From the NCBI RefSeq assembly GCF_003194585.1, contig NZ_QHKZ01000002.1, positions 434,001 through 498,000 on the forward strand: a DNA stretch of 64,000 bases, read 5' to 3'. Under the pieces are notes generated by a model. It searched no databases. It saw only the letters and a program-made list of their open reading frames with translations, and had not been told where the DNA came from. Source of the stretch: Nocardioides daejeonensis (lineage in GTDB: Bacteria > Actinomycetota > Actinomycetes > Propionibacteriales > Nocardioidaceae). The position numbers and the translations under genes were made by a program. Positions 16,386 to 24,542 of this stretch are shown in pieces. The first letter of the stretch is position 1. The number at the start of each line of letters is the position of its first letter.

Positions 16386-17282
16386 TCAGACTTTGAGGTA
16401 TTTCCTCGTCAACACGAGTGTCGGAAGCACCGTGAGCAGCGGCCCGATCACAGCGAGCCACGCAACAGCCTGCAGATAGTCCGGGAAGTCCACCCACGGC
16501 ATGAAGACCAGCGACTCGCGGAGCTTCTCGTGGATGCCGAACCACATGAACGCGCCGAGCGCCCCGGAGGCGAGCGCGACCCCGATGATCGCGGTCACCA
16601 ACGCCTCGAGCAGGAAGGGCAGCGAGATGTAGAGACTGGAGGCGCCGACCAGACGCATGATGCCGATCTCGCGACGCCGTGCGAAGGCCGCCAACCGGAT
16701 GGTGTTGGCGACGAGGAGCAGCGCCGCCAGGATCAGGAACGCACCGATGCCGAGCGAGCCGTACTTGAAGGCGTCGATGGTGGAGTAGATCGGGTCGAGG
16801 ATGTCCTTGGCGGTGAAGACCGAGTGCACACCGGGCAGTGTCTGGACCGAGCTGACGACACGCTCGTAGTCCCGGGGATCCTTCATGGTCACCCAGATCG
16901 ATGAGTGCATCGCCTCCGGCGAGGAGATCCGGAAGTTGTCACCCATCAGCTCCTTCGAGCGGTCGTACGCGACCTGCTGGGACTCCTCGTACCAGTCCTT
17001 GACGTACTTGTTGCCTTCGATGGCCTTGATGACCGCCTGCTTCTCTGCGTCCGAGACCGGACCGACGCAGCCGACTTCGCCGCGCTGGCCGTTGCACAGA
17101 TAGATCGTCGCCTGAAGCTGGCTGCCGAAGTACTCCTCGGTCTTCTGCGCCTGCGAGTTGAGCAGGATGCCGAGACCGACGAGGGTGAGGGAGACGAAGA
17201 GGGTCAGCACCACCGCGACGTGCATCGAGAGGTTGCGACGCAACCCCTGGCGGAGCTCGGAAAAGACGTGTCGAAGCTGCAT
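16386..17282 (-). CDS. ftsX: Cell division protein FtsX
   Basis: 298 aa membrane partner of FtsE. One N-terminal helix (HVAVVLTLFVSLTLVGLGILL) precedes a large outer loop of about 130 residues that holds two Cys (LCNG, VGCVG), then three more helices near 170-195, 218-245 and 268-290, the standard FtsX topology. The outer loop is the part that contacts wall hydrolases. The ATG lies five bases after the ftsE stop, and the M23 hydrolase gene follows at 51 bases. Confidence 0.97.
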   Translation of the reverse strand: MQLRHVFSELRQGLRRNLSMHVAVVLTLFVSLTLVGLGILLNSQAQKTEEYFGSQLQATIYLCNGQRGEVGCVGPVSDAEKQAVIKAIEGNKYVKDWYEESQQVAYDRSKELMGDNFRISSPEAMHSSIWVTMKDPRDYERVVSSVQTLPGVHSVFTAKDILDPIYSTIDAFKYGSLGIGAFLILAALLLVANTIRLAAFARRREIGIMRLVGASSLYISLPFLLEALVTAIIGVALASGALGAFMWFGIHEKLRESLVFMPWVDFPDYLQAVAWLAVIGPLLTVLPTLVLTRKYLKV

Positions 17283-17287
17283 GTCTC

Positions 17288-17977
17288 TCAGTTCTGGTTG
17301 CCGTAGATGCCGCGGGACTCGTCTCGGACGACCCGCCCGTCCTCGAGCTCGATGACCCGCTTGCGCATCTGGTCGACGATGCTCGCGTCGTGGGTGGCCA
17401 TGAGCACCGTGGTGCCGGTCCGGTTGATCCGGTCCAGCAGCTTCATGATGCCGATGGACGAGGTCGGGTCCAGGTTGCCGGTGGGCTCGTCGGCGATCAG
17501 GATCATCGGCCGGTTGACGAACGCCCGCGCGATCGCCACCCGCTGCTGCTCGCCGCCGGAGAGCTCGTCGGGCAGCCGGTCCGCCTTGCCCTCGAGCCCG
17601 ACCAGCTCCAGCGTCTCGGGGACCAGCCGGTTGATCTGCGAGCGGGACTTGCCGATCACCTGCAGCGCGAAGCCGACGTTCTCGGCGACCGTCTTGTTCT
17701 GCAGCAGCCGGAAGTCCTGGAAGACGGTGCCGATCTGGCGCCGGAGCCGCGGCACCTTCCACGACGCCAGCCGATTGATCTCCTTGCCCGCGACATGCAC
17801 CTTGCCCGAGGTGGGCCGGTACTCGCGGAGGATGAGCCGCAGGAACGTCGACTTGCCCGACCCCGACTGGCCGACAAGGAAGACGAACTCGCCCTTCTCG
17901 ATGTCGACCGACACCTGCTCAAGGGCCGCGCGGGTCTGTCCCGGGTAGGTCTTGACGACCTTTTCGAAGCGGATCAC
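17288..17977 (-). CDS. ftsE: Cell division ATP-binding protein FtsE
   Basis: 229 aa, the normal length. Walker [10 protein letters not shown] (36-44), signature [14 protein letters not shown], Walker [13 protein letters not shown] and the switch His in MATHDASI are all intact. ATP hydrolysis drives FtsX and through it a peptidoglycan hydrolase at the division site. The start GTG 17977 appears leaderless: TAGACT (17985-17990, minus strand) ends seven bases before it. It heads the operon ftsE-ftsX-M23 hydrolase-smpB-amidohydrolase. Confidence 0.98.
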   Translation of the reverse strand: MIRFEKVVKTYPGQTRAALEQVSVDIEKGEFVFLVGQSGSGKSTFLRLILREYRPTSGKVHVAGKEINRLASWKVPRLRRQIGTVFQDFRLLQNKTVAENVGFALQVIGKSRSQINRLVPETLELVGLEGKADRLPDELSGGEQQRVAIARAFVNRPMILIADEPTGNLDPTSSIGIMKLLDRINRTGTTVLMATHDASIVDQMRKRVIELEDGRVVRDESRGIYGNQN

Positions 17978-18026
17978 TGGACGGAGTCTAGATGCTGGGC
18001 CAAGCCGGATCTCGTAGGCTGCCCGG
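17978..18026. promoter_or_regulatory. Back-to-back leaderless promoters (ftsE and lipoprotein gene)
   Basis: A 49-base spacer holds two -10 elements of the TANNNT type facing opposite ways: TAGACT on the minus strand at 17985-17990, seven bases before the ftsE GTG, and TAGGCT on the plus strand at 18015-18020, six bases before the lipoprotein GTG. Neither gene has room for a Shine-Dalgarno sequence. Confidence 0.65.
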
Positions 18027-18626
18027 GTGCGCCGGTCGCTTCTCCTCCCCCTCTCCCTGCTCACGACCCTCGCCCTCACGGGTTGCTCGGGCGACGAGGA
18101 GGCACCCCAGGAGCGGCCGCTGCCGACGATCGAGGCAGCGCGCAACCCGGAGCTCCCGGTCCGCCCCGGCGACTTCTGCGACCGCATCGACGCACGAGCC
18201 GTGGCCGCCGCGGTGGGCGAGGAGCCCACGACCGCGCACTACGGCAACGGCGAGCGTGCCGAGCTCGCCGACGGGGTCGTCGACGTGGCCCACGAGTTCG
18301 GCTGCGTCTTCACCGCCGAGGACGGCATCCGGGCTCGAGCCTGGGTCGCGGTGCCCCCGATCACCCCGGAGCAGGCGGCACGCCTCTCCCCCGGCACGGG
18401 TTGCCACGACGAGGGCGACGGCCTCGGCGAGCACGGCTTCGCCGCCACCTGTACGACGAAGCGCGGCACCACCGCCACGCTTGCCGGCCTCTACACCGAC
18501 ACCTGGTTCGGCTGCTCGCTCACCGAGCCCGAGGGTGCGGCGAGCGACTCACCGGAGCAGGAGGCCCTCCAGGAGCGGTTGGGAGCGTGGTGCGCGAGCG
18601 CCGTACAGGCTGCGGCGACGAGCTGA
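18027..18626 (+). CDS. Exported lipoprotein (DUF3558-like), unknown function
   Basis: 199 aa. Lipoprotein signal with lipobox ALTGC (Cys20), then an acidic linker. The mature domain has several Cys (FCDRID, EFGCVF, TGCHD, TCTTK, GCSLT, WCASA), probably paired outside the cell. Its pattern (PGDFCDRID near the start, a C near the middle and a final C) recalls DUF3558-type actinobacterial lipoproteins, but the match is loose. The gene is divergent from ftsE and leaderless. The stop codon lies inside the first copy of a short tandem repeat. Confidence 0.75.
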   Translation: MRRSLLLPLSLLTTLALTGCSGDEEAPQERPLPTIEAARNPELPVRPGDFCDRIDARAVAAAVGEEPTTAHYGNGERAELADGVVDVAHEFGCVFTAEDGIRARAWVAVPPITPEQAARLSPGTGCHDEGDGLGEHGFAATCTTKRGTTATLAGLYTDTWFGCSLTEPEGAASDSPEQEALQERLGAWCASAVQAAATS

Positions 18627-18663
18627 AACTGGCGTCTCGACACTCTGAAGCTGGCGTCTCGAC
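18623..18663. repeat. Tandem pair of 19-base repeats
   Basis: CTGAAACTGGCGTCTCGAC (18623-18641) and CTGAAGCTGGCGTCTCGAC (18645-18663) differ at one base and sit 22 bases apart, between the convergent lipoprotein and prfB genes. The first copy contains the lipoprotein stop codon. Possibly a copy of a scattered extragenic repeat. Confidence 0.7.
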
Positions 18664-18666
18664 GGC

Positions 18667-19785
18667 TCAGGTGGCGTCGGCCTTCTCGGCGCCACGGCGC
18701 CAGCGGATGCCGGCCTCGAGGAATCCGTCGAGCTCGCCGTCGAAGATCGCCTGGGGGTTGCCGGACTCGTAGGAGGTCCGCAGGTCCTTGACGATCTGGT
18801 AGGGGTTGAGCACGTAGTTGCGCATCTGGTCGCCCCAGCTGGCGGCGACGTCGCCCTTGAGCTCCTTGAGCTGCGCGGCCTCCTCGGCCTTCTTGAGAGC
18901 GAGGAGCTTCGCCTTGAGGACGATCATCGCGGCAGCCTTGTTCTGCAGCTGCGACTTCTCGTTCTGGCACGACACCACGGTGCCAGTGGGGAGGTGGGTG
19001 AGCCGCACTGCGGAGTCGGTGGTGTTGACCGACTGACCGCCGGGGCCCGAGGAGCGGTAGACGTCGACCTTGATGTCGTTCTCGTCGACCTCGATCTCGT
19101 CGGTCTGCTCCAGCACCGGCACCACCTCTACGGCGGCGAAGCTGGTCTGGCGGCGGCCCTGGTTGTCGAAGGGGCTGATCCGCACCAGCCGATGGGTACC
19201 GGCCTCGACCGAGAGCGTGCCGTAGGCATAGGGGGCCTTGACCGCGAAGGTCGCCGACTTGATGCCGGCCTCTTCGGCGTAGGAGGTGTCGTAGACCTCG
19301 ACCGCGTAGTTGTTGTGCTCGGCCCATCGGGTGTACATCCGCAGCAGCATCTCGGCGAAGTCCGCGGCGTCCACACCTCCGGCACCCGAGCGGATGGTCA
19401 CGAGCGCCTCGCGGGCGTCGTACTCGCCGGAGAGCAGGGTGCGCACCTCCAGTGCCTCCACCGACTTGCCGATGCGCTCGAGCTCGGCCTCCGCCTCGGC
19501 CAGGGTGTCCGCGTCGCCCTCCTCCTGAGCAAGCTCGACGAGGACCTCGAGGTCGTCGACCCGATCGGCGAGGGAGGTGAACCGCTCCAGCTCGCCGTTG
19601 AGGGCGGAGAGCCGGCCGGTGATCCGTTGCGCGTTCTCCTGGTCGTCCCAGAGGTCGGGCGCAGCCACCTGCTCCTCGAGCCCGGCAATCTCGACGCGCA
19701 TCGCATCGACGTCGAGCACCTTCTCGATCGTGCTCATCGTCGCGCGGAGTTGCTTGAGTTCTTGGTCGAAGTCTGGGCCAGCCAC
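18667..19785 (-). CDS. prfB: Peptide chain release factor 2
   Basis: 372 aa. RF2 recognises UGA/UAA stop codons and releases the peptide. The codon-reading segment [12 protein letters not shown] contains the SPF motif and [14 protein letters not shown] the catalytic GGQ. GTG 19785 begins [27 protein letters not shown], the usual actinobacterial N-terminus. No internal stop or programmed frameshift site is seen, unlike the E. coli gene. TAGCCT lies eight bases before the GTG on the minus strand, so the message is probably leaderless. Confidence 0.97.
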   Translation of the reverse strand: MAGPDFDQELKQLRATMSTIEKVLDVDAMRVEIAGLEEQVAAPDLWDDQENAQRITGRLSALNGELERFTSLADRVDDLEVLVELAQEEGDADTLAEAEAELERIGKSVEALEVRTLLSGEYDAREALVTIRSGAGGVDAADFAEMLLRMYTRWAEHNNYAVEVYDTSYAEEAGIKSATFAVKAPYAYGTLSVEAGTHRLVRISPFDNQGRRQTSFAAVEVVPVLEQTDEIEVDENDIKVDVYRSSGPGGQSVNTTDSAVRLTHLPTGTVVSCQNEKSQLQNKAAAMIVLKAKLLALKKAEEAAQLKELKGDVAASWGDQMRNYVLNPYQIVKDLRTSYESGNPQAIFDGELDGFLEAGIRWRRGAEKADAT

Positions 19786-19856
19786 AAGAGGCAAGGCTAC
19801 CGCTCGACACGAACTGCTCCACCAGAGGTTTGCCTGGCCTTGCTTGAATCCGAGAT

Positions 19857-20630
19857 GTGACCACTCCCCCCGACGCCGCCAGGCGCACGCCGCGACCGCC
19901 ACGTCCCTTGATCGAGCTGACGGTGCAGAGCGCCCAGCAACTCACTCCGCACCTGGTGCGCGTGGTCGCCGGCGGCCCCGGCATCAGCGCCTTCGCAGAC
20001 AATGGCACGACCGACAAGTACGTCAAGATCCGCTTCCCCGAGCACGACGTCACCCGCACCTACACGGTCCGCGAATTCGATCCCCAGGCCGGCACCCTGA
20101 CCATCGACTTCGTCGTGCACGGTGACGAGGGGATCGCCGGCCCCTGGGCCGCGCGCACGAAGCCCGGCGACCCCCTCACCTGCGTTGGACCGGGTGGCGC
20201 CTACACCCCCGACCCGGCGGCCGACTGGCACCTCTTCGCCGGCGACGCCTCCGCCCTGCCGGCGATCGGCGCCGCTCTGGAGGCGCTGCCGACCGACGCC
20301 CGAGGCGCCGCCTACCTGCTCGTCGAGGACATCACGGAGAGACTCGACCTCCAAGCTCCCGCAGGCGTGGAGCTGAACTGGCTCTTCCACTCCCCCTCCG
20401 GGAGCGACCCCACGCTCCTGGCCGACGCCGTGGCGGCTGCGCCCTGGCCGGCGGGCCGCGTCCAGGTGTTCGCCCACGGTGAACGCGAGTCGATGAAGGC
20501 CCTGCGCGCCGTGCTCAAGGGACGTGACGTGGCCCGCGAGGACCTCTCCCTCTCCGGCTACTGGGCCTTCGGGCGCACCGAGGACCGCTTCCAGGCGGAG
20601 AAGAAGGAACCCATCGGCCAGATCGACTGA
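19857..20630 (+). CDS. Siderophore-interacting protein (FAD-dependent reductase)
   Basis: 257 aa. The N-terminal FAD-binding barrel includes the R-T-Y-T-V-R motif (RTYTVREFD) and the C-terminal NAD(P)H-binding half includes [20 protein letters not shown], a standard SIP feature. These proteins reduce Fe(III) in siderophores to release iron in the cytoplasm. The acidic HGERESMK and [18 protein letters not shown] end fit the ViuB family. The start is GTG 19857; an overlapping ATG at 19855 is out of frame. No transporter or siderophore gene is near, and no iron box was recognised. Confidence 0.92.
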   Translation: MTTPPDAARRTPRPPRPLIELTVQSAQQLTPHLVRVVAGGPGISAFADNGTTDKYVKIRFPEHDVTRTYTVREFDPQAGTLTIDFVVHGDEGIAGPWAARTKPGDPLTCVGPGGAYTPDPAADWHLFAGDASALPAIGAALEALPTDARGAAYLLVEDITERLDLQAPAGVELNWLFHSPSGSDPTLLADAVAAAPWPAGRVQVFAHGERESMKALRAVLKGRDVAREDLSLSGYWAFGRTEDRFQAEKKEPIGQID

Positions 20631-20648
20631 CGGTTCGCCGCAGGATCC

Positions 20649-21536
20649 TCAGGATGCGCTCGCCGATCGGTGCGCGTGCGGCACCGGACATCCCTGCGGG
20701 AAGGTGCCGAGCTCGTCGATGCGGTAGCCGTCCGGATAGCTGCGGATCCGCGGGTCCTCGATCAGCGGACGAGGGGTACGTCGCGGTGGCAGCAGGCCGA
20801 CGAGGCGGCCGCGCAGGCGCAGCCCCGCCCGGCTCAGCCGCACCACCCACGCCGGGGGCCTGCGGTAGCCGAAGGCCTCGAGAAGCGGGTCGTCCATCAG
20901 CGCACGGCTGAACACCTCGACAAGCGGCCGAAGCGGCCGCGGATAGAAGCTGAGCAGCAGGCGCAGCGTGGCGTCGGCCACCCGGCGCCCGCCAGCGTCG
21001 AGCGCGAAGTGCTCGGCCTCGTAGGCATCCATGAGGTCGGCGAAGCCGGCGTAGGTCTCCGGGATGTCGCGAATCCCCATGTGACGCCCCAGCTCACGGT
21101 AATAGGCGACGCTGGCACGCACCTCACCCTCGGTGAACGGACGCTTGGCGTAGTCGTCCATCCAGCGCTTCGGGACCACGACGAAGGTAGCCAGCACGTA
21201 GAGCATCTCGTGGTCGGGAATGTCATAGCTCCGGTGCATCTGGTTGATCCGGCGGATCGCAGCGCGCGCCTCAGGGTGGTCGAAGCCCAGCATGCTCGGC
21301 GGCTCCAGCAGCAGCGCGGTGTCGTCGTACCTCTTCTGGGCGTGATCGCCGAACTGGCGGGTCTCGTCGAGGAGCGCACCGATGCCCGGTACGGCATAGG
21401 TGCGGAAGAGCGCGAAGCTGAGCGCCTGGAGCGTGTCCCACGGGAACTCCAGGGTGGACAGGTTGCGGTAGATCGCGACGTAGTCACGCTCGGGGTCCAG
21501 GCCTGCGTTGACTCGACGCCAGTGGTCTCGCTTCAT
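20649..21536 (-). CDS. MpaB-type oxygenase (DUF2236)
   Basis: 295 aa. FALFRTYAVPGIGALLDETRQFGDHAQKRYDDTALLL and MHRSYDIPDHEMLYVLATFVV match the conserved helices of the DUF2236 (latex-clearing/MpaB) family, with His residues positioned to bind a b-type haem. Latex-clearing members cleave rubber, and MpaB is linked to mycophenolate modification, so oxidation of a hydrophobic substrate is likely here; the substrate is unknown. The gene is divergent from a leaderless TetR gene and a near-perfect 22-base palindrome lies just upstream of its ATG. Confidence 0.85.
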   Translation of the reverse strand: MKRDHWRRVNAGLDPERDYVAIYRNLSTLEFPWDTLQALSFALFRTYAVPGIGALLDETRQFGDHAQKRYDDTALLLEPPSMLGFDHPEARAAIRRINQMHRSYDIPDHEMLYVLATFVVVPKRWMDDYAKRPFTEGEVRASVAYYRELGRHMGIRDIPETYAGFADLMDAYEAEHFALDAGGRRVADATLRLLLSFYPRPLRPLVEVFSRALMDDPLLEAFGYRRPPAWVVRLSRAGLRLRGRLVGLLPPRRTPRPLIEDPRIRSYPDGYRIDELGTFPQGCPVPHAHRSASAS

Positions 21537-21543
21537 GGTCCGA

Positions 21544-21565
21544 GATTAGAGCGTGCACTCCAATC
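21544..21565. promoter_or_regulatory. Palindromic operator between the oxygenase and TetR genes
   Basis: GATTAGAG-CGTGCA-CTCCAATC reads almost the same on both strands (one arm mismatch), with an inner GAGCG/CACTC core. It ends two bases before the TAAAGT leaderless -10 (21568-21573) of the TetR gene and starts seven bases from the oxygenase ATG. That placement fits binding by the TetR protein to shut both promoters. Confidence 0.6.
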
Positions 21566-21580
21566 TGTAAAGTGTTCTCC

Positions 21581-22204
21581 GTGCGCACCCCTGCCCAGAG
21601 CCGCAGCAGCGCCTCCGCCGACCGCATGCTGGAGGCCACCCAGACCCTGCTTCGCGAGGGCGGCCTCGGAGCAGTGACCATCGCCGCCGTCGCCTCCCGA
21701 GCCGGCACCTCGAACGGCTCGCTCTACCACCGCTTCGGCGATCGCACGGGACTCCTGCTGGCGACACAGGAACGCTCCTTCGCCGAGATCACCACCGAGA
21801 CTGCCGAGGCGTTCGCCCGGGCCGACGCAGCCCTGGCCGCCGGGCACGAGCGCGGAGAGGCGGCCCGCCTGCTCGCGGCCGCCGCCCTGGAGATCTTCAC
21901 CCGCCACCACGGGACCCTGCGAGCCTTCATGGTGGAGACCCAGGGGCAGCCGGAGTTCGAGGAGCAGTCGGAGCCACACCTGCACGCCATCGCCGCCCTG
22001 GTCACCTCCTGGCTGAGCCGCAACCTCGGCGCCAGCCCTGCTGCGGCCGAGGCTGCCTGGCGGATCCTCTTCTCGATCGGCGCAGCGCAGGCACTGGTGG
22101 AGGAACGCCGGATCTCCCCCGCAACCCTCGACCGCGACGAGTTCGCCGAAGCCGTGGCCCGCGCGATCCTCGCCGTCACAACGACGTCGCCCGCATCTCA
22201 CTGA
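21581..22204 (+). CDS. TetR/AcrR family transcriptional regulator
   Basis: 207 aa with the start at GTG 21581, chosen because TAAAGT ends exactly seven bases before it (leaderless). An in-frame GTG at 21572 would overlap that promoter. The helix-turn-helix covers about residues 33-60 (TIAAVASRAGTSNGSLYHRFGDR). The C-terminal half is helical. It is divergent from the MpaB-type oxygenase gene and most likely represses it through the palindrome between them. Confidence 0.9.
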   Translation: MRTPAQSRSSASADRMLEATQTLLREGGLGAVTIAAVASRAGTSNGSLYHRFGDRTGLLLATQERSFAEITTETAEAFARADAALAAGHERGEAARLLAAAALEIFTRHHGTLRAFMVETQGQPEFEEQSEPHLHAIAALVTSWLSRNLGASPAAAEAAWRILFSIGAAQALVEERRISPATLDRDEFAEAVARAILAVTTTSPASH

Positions 22205-22257
22205 GACGAGCGACCCACAAGGCGTGACCCCCGCCACGCTCTCTCGTTGAGGGGTTC

Positions 22258-23676
22258 ATGCGACGCATGACGATCGGACTGTCCGCCCTGGCCACGGCCG
22301 CCCTGCTCGCGACGGGCCTGGTGGCGGGCGAAGAGCTCCTGCCCGGCGACGAGGCGCGCGCGGCCGTACGGATCGATGTGCCGGCCAAGGCACCGGCACA
22401 GACGGCAGCCAAGAAGGCGACGTTCACGAAGCGGGACGTGATGGTGATCGGCTCCAACTGGGGAGGCACGGCGCAGGTCGTCGACGCCCGCAGCTACCAG
22501 GTGCTGAAGCAGATCGACATGGTGCCCGACAAAGCGCAGGAGATGCGCGACATCTACACCAACCCGCTGAAGCTCGCCCTCTACCTGGCGATCCAGCAGG
22601 TGGTCGGCGAAGGCCACGACCAGTTGGTCGACGACCTCTTCACCACCCCGGACGGCAACCTGATCGCGGTCTCGCGGCCGAGCCTGGGCGACGTCGTGTG
22701 GATCGACCTCGCCACGAACAAGATCGTGGCGGAGCAGGAGATGGAGGGCTTCCGCACCGACCACATGCAGGTCTCCCCCGACGGCAAGCGACTGCTCGTC
22801 TCGGACTCGACCAAGAAGAAGGTTCACGAGTACGTGCTCGGCGGCCGGGGCATCGCCGAGACCGGCAAGCACCTGCGCACGTTCCCCTCCGGCGAGACGC
22901 CGCACGAGTCCAACTACATCGACCGGGGCCGCAAGATCGTGCACGCGAGCATCGGCCGCGTCTACACACCCCTGGACGCCGGCGAGCTCGGTCCGCTGGG
23001 CGATCTGATCAAGGCGGACCGCTGGCTGCAGGTCGTGCGCAACTCGGACTTCAAGATCCTCCAGCGCTGGGACATGGGCAAGGAGCTGAAGGAGGCCGGC
23101 TACCCGCACATGAGCTCCGCAGTGCGGCCGATGGCGATCTCGAAGGACGAGCGCTACATCTTCCTCCAGGTCTCCTTCTTCCACGGGATCGTCGTCTTCG
23201 ACACCCAGGCACCCGACCTCAACAACAAGGTCGACTACACGCTCGGCGGCGTGCCGGAGCCCCGCACCGGCCGGGTGCTCCGCCTGGTCGACCTGCCGAT
23301 CGCACCCGCCGTACGGAAGATGCCGCGGGAGAAGTACGTGCTCGACTCGGCCCACCACGGCATGGCGATCAACAAGCGCGGCACCAAGCTCTGCGTCGCC
23401 GGCACGATGTCCGACTACGGCGCGATCGTGCGGATCGGCGGCCTGAAGACGGGCGCTTGGAAGCAGAAGATCTTCCCCGTCGGCCTGAAGCCCTACTGGG
23501 CCACCACGAGCCCTTACTCCAACACCTGCTGGATGTCGATGAGCGGCACGGACGAGGCGATCGTCTACTCCTACGCCAAGGAGAAGGTGATCGCGAAGAT
23601 CCCCACCGGCGACCACCCACAGCGCATCCGGGAGGGCCACGTCAGCAAGCGCGTCCAGAAGGCGTGGGCTCGCTGA
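22258..23676 (+). CDS. Secreted beta-propeller protein (YVTN-like)
   Basis: 472 aa with a signal peptide (MTIGLSALATAALLATGLVAG). The mature part contains repeated strand-turn units such as VMVIGSNWGGTAQVVDARSYQVLKQI, DGNLIAVSRPSLGDVVWIDLATNKIVAEQ and MQVSPDGKRLLVSDSTKKKVHEYVL, the pattern of seven-bladed YVTN/WD-like propellers. Two HGM/HxH-type stretches (SAHHGMAI) occur but no catalytic site was recognised. The function outside the cell is unknown. The start has GAGGGG eight bases upstream. It lies alone, 53 bases past the TetR gene. Confidence 0.82.
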   Translation: MRRMTIGLSALATAALLATGLVAGEELLPGDEARAAVRIDVPAKAPAQTAAKKATFTKRDVMVIGSNWGGTAQVVDARSYQVLKQIDMVPDKAQEMRDIYTNPLKLALYLAIQQVVGEGHDQLVDDLFTTPDGNLIAVSRPSLGDVVWIDLATNKIVAEQEMEGFRTDHMQVSPDGKRLLVSDSTKKKVHEYVLGGRGIAETGKHLRTFPSGETPHESNYIDRGRKIVHASIGRVYTPLDAGELGPLGDLIKADRWLQVVRNSDFKILQRWDMGKELKEAGYPHMSSAVRPMAISKDERYIFLQVSFFHGIVVFDTQAPDLNNKVDYTLGGVPEPRTGRVLRLVDLPIAPAVRKMPREKYVLDSAHHGMAINKRGTKLCVAGTMSDYGAIVRIGGLKTGAWKQKIFPVGLKPYWATTSPYSNTCWMSMSGTDEAIVYSYAKEKVIAKIPTGDHPQRIREGHVSKRVQKAWAR

Positions 23677-23702
23677 TCGGGGCATTCCCGGCAAGCTGAG
23701 GC

Positions 23703-24407
23703 TCACTCCGGACCGAAGAGCTCGGCCTCACGTCGCGCGAACCCGCGGCGTGCGCTTGCCAACAGCAGGCGCATGCCCGGGCCGCCGATGGCAGCGACCC
23801 GCTCCGCGGCCTCCGCACTCAGTCCCTTGAAGATCCACGGGAGGAAGCGGCGCGCATGACCGACCGACGGCCTCCCCCGGAACTTCTCCCGCTCCACCAC
23901 CTCCCACTCCTCGCCCGGAACGTAGCGCTGCACGATCGGAACCGCTTCCGACTCCTCGTGCCCGAGATGGCGCCCCAGTGCCGCCTCGAGCTCGGCAAGG
24001 TCGTCACGCAGGTCGTTGCGGACGTCTTCGTCCGCGCCCCCGGCAAGTGCGGCGAAGCCCGCATCGCACGAGGTGAGGAGCGGGTCCAGCACCGCATGCT
24101 CGTCCTCCATCTCCTGGAGCACCCGCAGGCTCTCGACGTCGTCTGCCGCGCGGGCACGCTCGGTCAGCAGCGGCCAGAGGATCTCGTCCTCCTTGGTGTG
24201 GTGGAGGTGGAGCTCCGTGGTGAAGAGCTGCCAGCGATCCCGCAGCCGCCTCCAAGCGTTGCCGTCCTCGGGTGATGTCCCCTCGGCTGCCCTTCGAAAG
24301 TCACGCAGGTCGCGGCGGAAGGCATGGTGCAGCACGTACATCATGGTCAGGTCAGCGGGCCCCGGCGGCGCGGCAGCCTGGCCGGGCAGCAGGATCTGGT
24401 CGGTCAT
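23703..24407 (-). CDS. Hemerythrin-domain protein
   Basis: 234 aa. A four-helix hemerythrin-like domain is shown by the His/Glu series HHAFRRDLRDF, HLHHTKEDEILWP, EMEDEHAVLDP and LGRHLGHEESEAVP, which can bind a di-iron centre. Such proteins store or sense oxygen, iron or nitric oxide. The C-terminal 65 residues (from PGEEWEVVEREKF) form an extra helical part seen in actinobacterial relatives. The start ATG 24407 has AAGGAG before it. It is convergent with the propeller gene and divergent from the acyl-CoA synthetase gene. Confidence 0.88.
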   Translation of the reverse strand: MTDQILLPGQAAAPPGPADLTMMYVLHHAFRRDLRDFRRAAEGTSPEDGNAWRRLRDRWQLFTTELHLHHTKEDEILWPLLTERARAADDVESLRVLQEMEDEHAVLDPLLTSCDAGFAALAGGADEDVRNDLRDDLAELEAALGRHLGHEESEAVPIVQRYVPGEEWEVVEREKFRGRPSVGHARRFLPWIFKGLSAEAAERVAAIGGPGMRLLLASARRGFARREAELFGPE

Positions 24408-24542
24408 CGGTGGACTCCTTCTGGTCGTTCTCCAGGTTGCTTCTCACGGCACCGTCGCAGCAGGCACTGGAGGGCCGCTGGCGCCCCACTGGACGCCGTC
24501 GGCCGGCGCCGGCCCCGACGCGACCCGGGCTACCCTCCGAAC

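Noticed and set aside
18667-19785. Programmed frameshift in prfB
   Set aside because: The frame is open from start to stop with no in-frame UGA near codon 26 and no slippery site.
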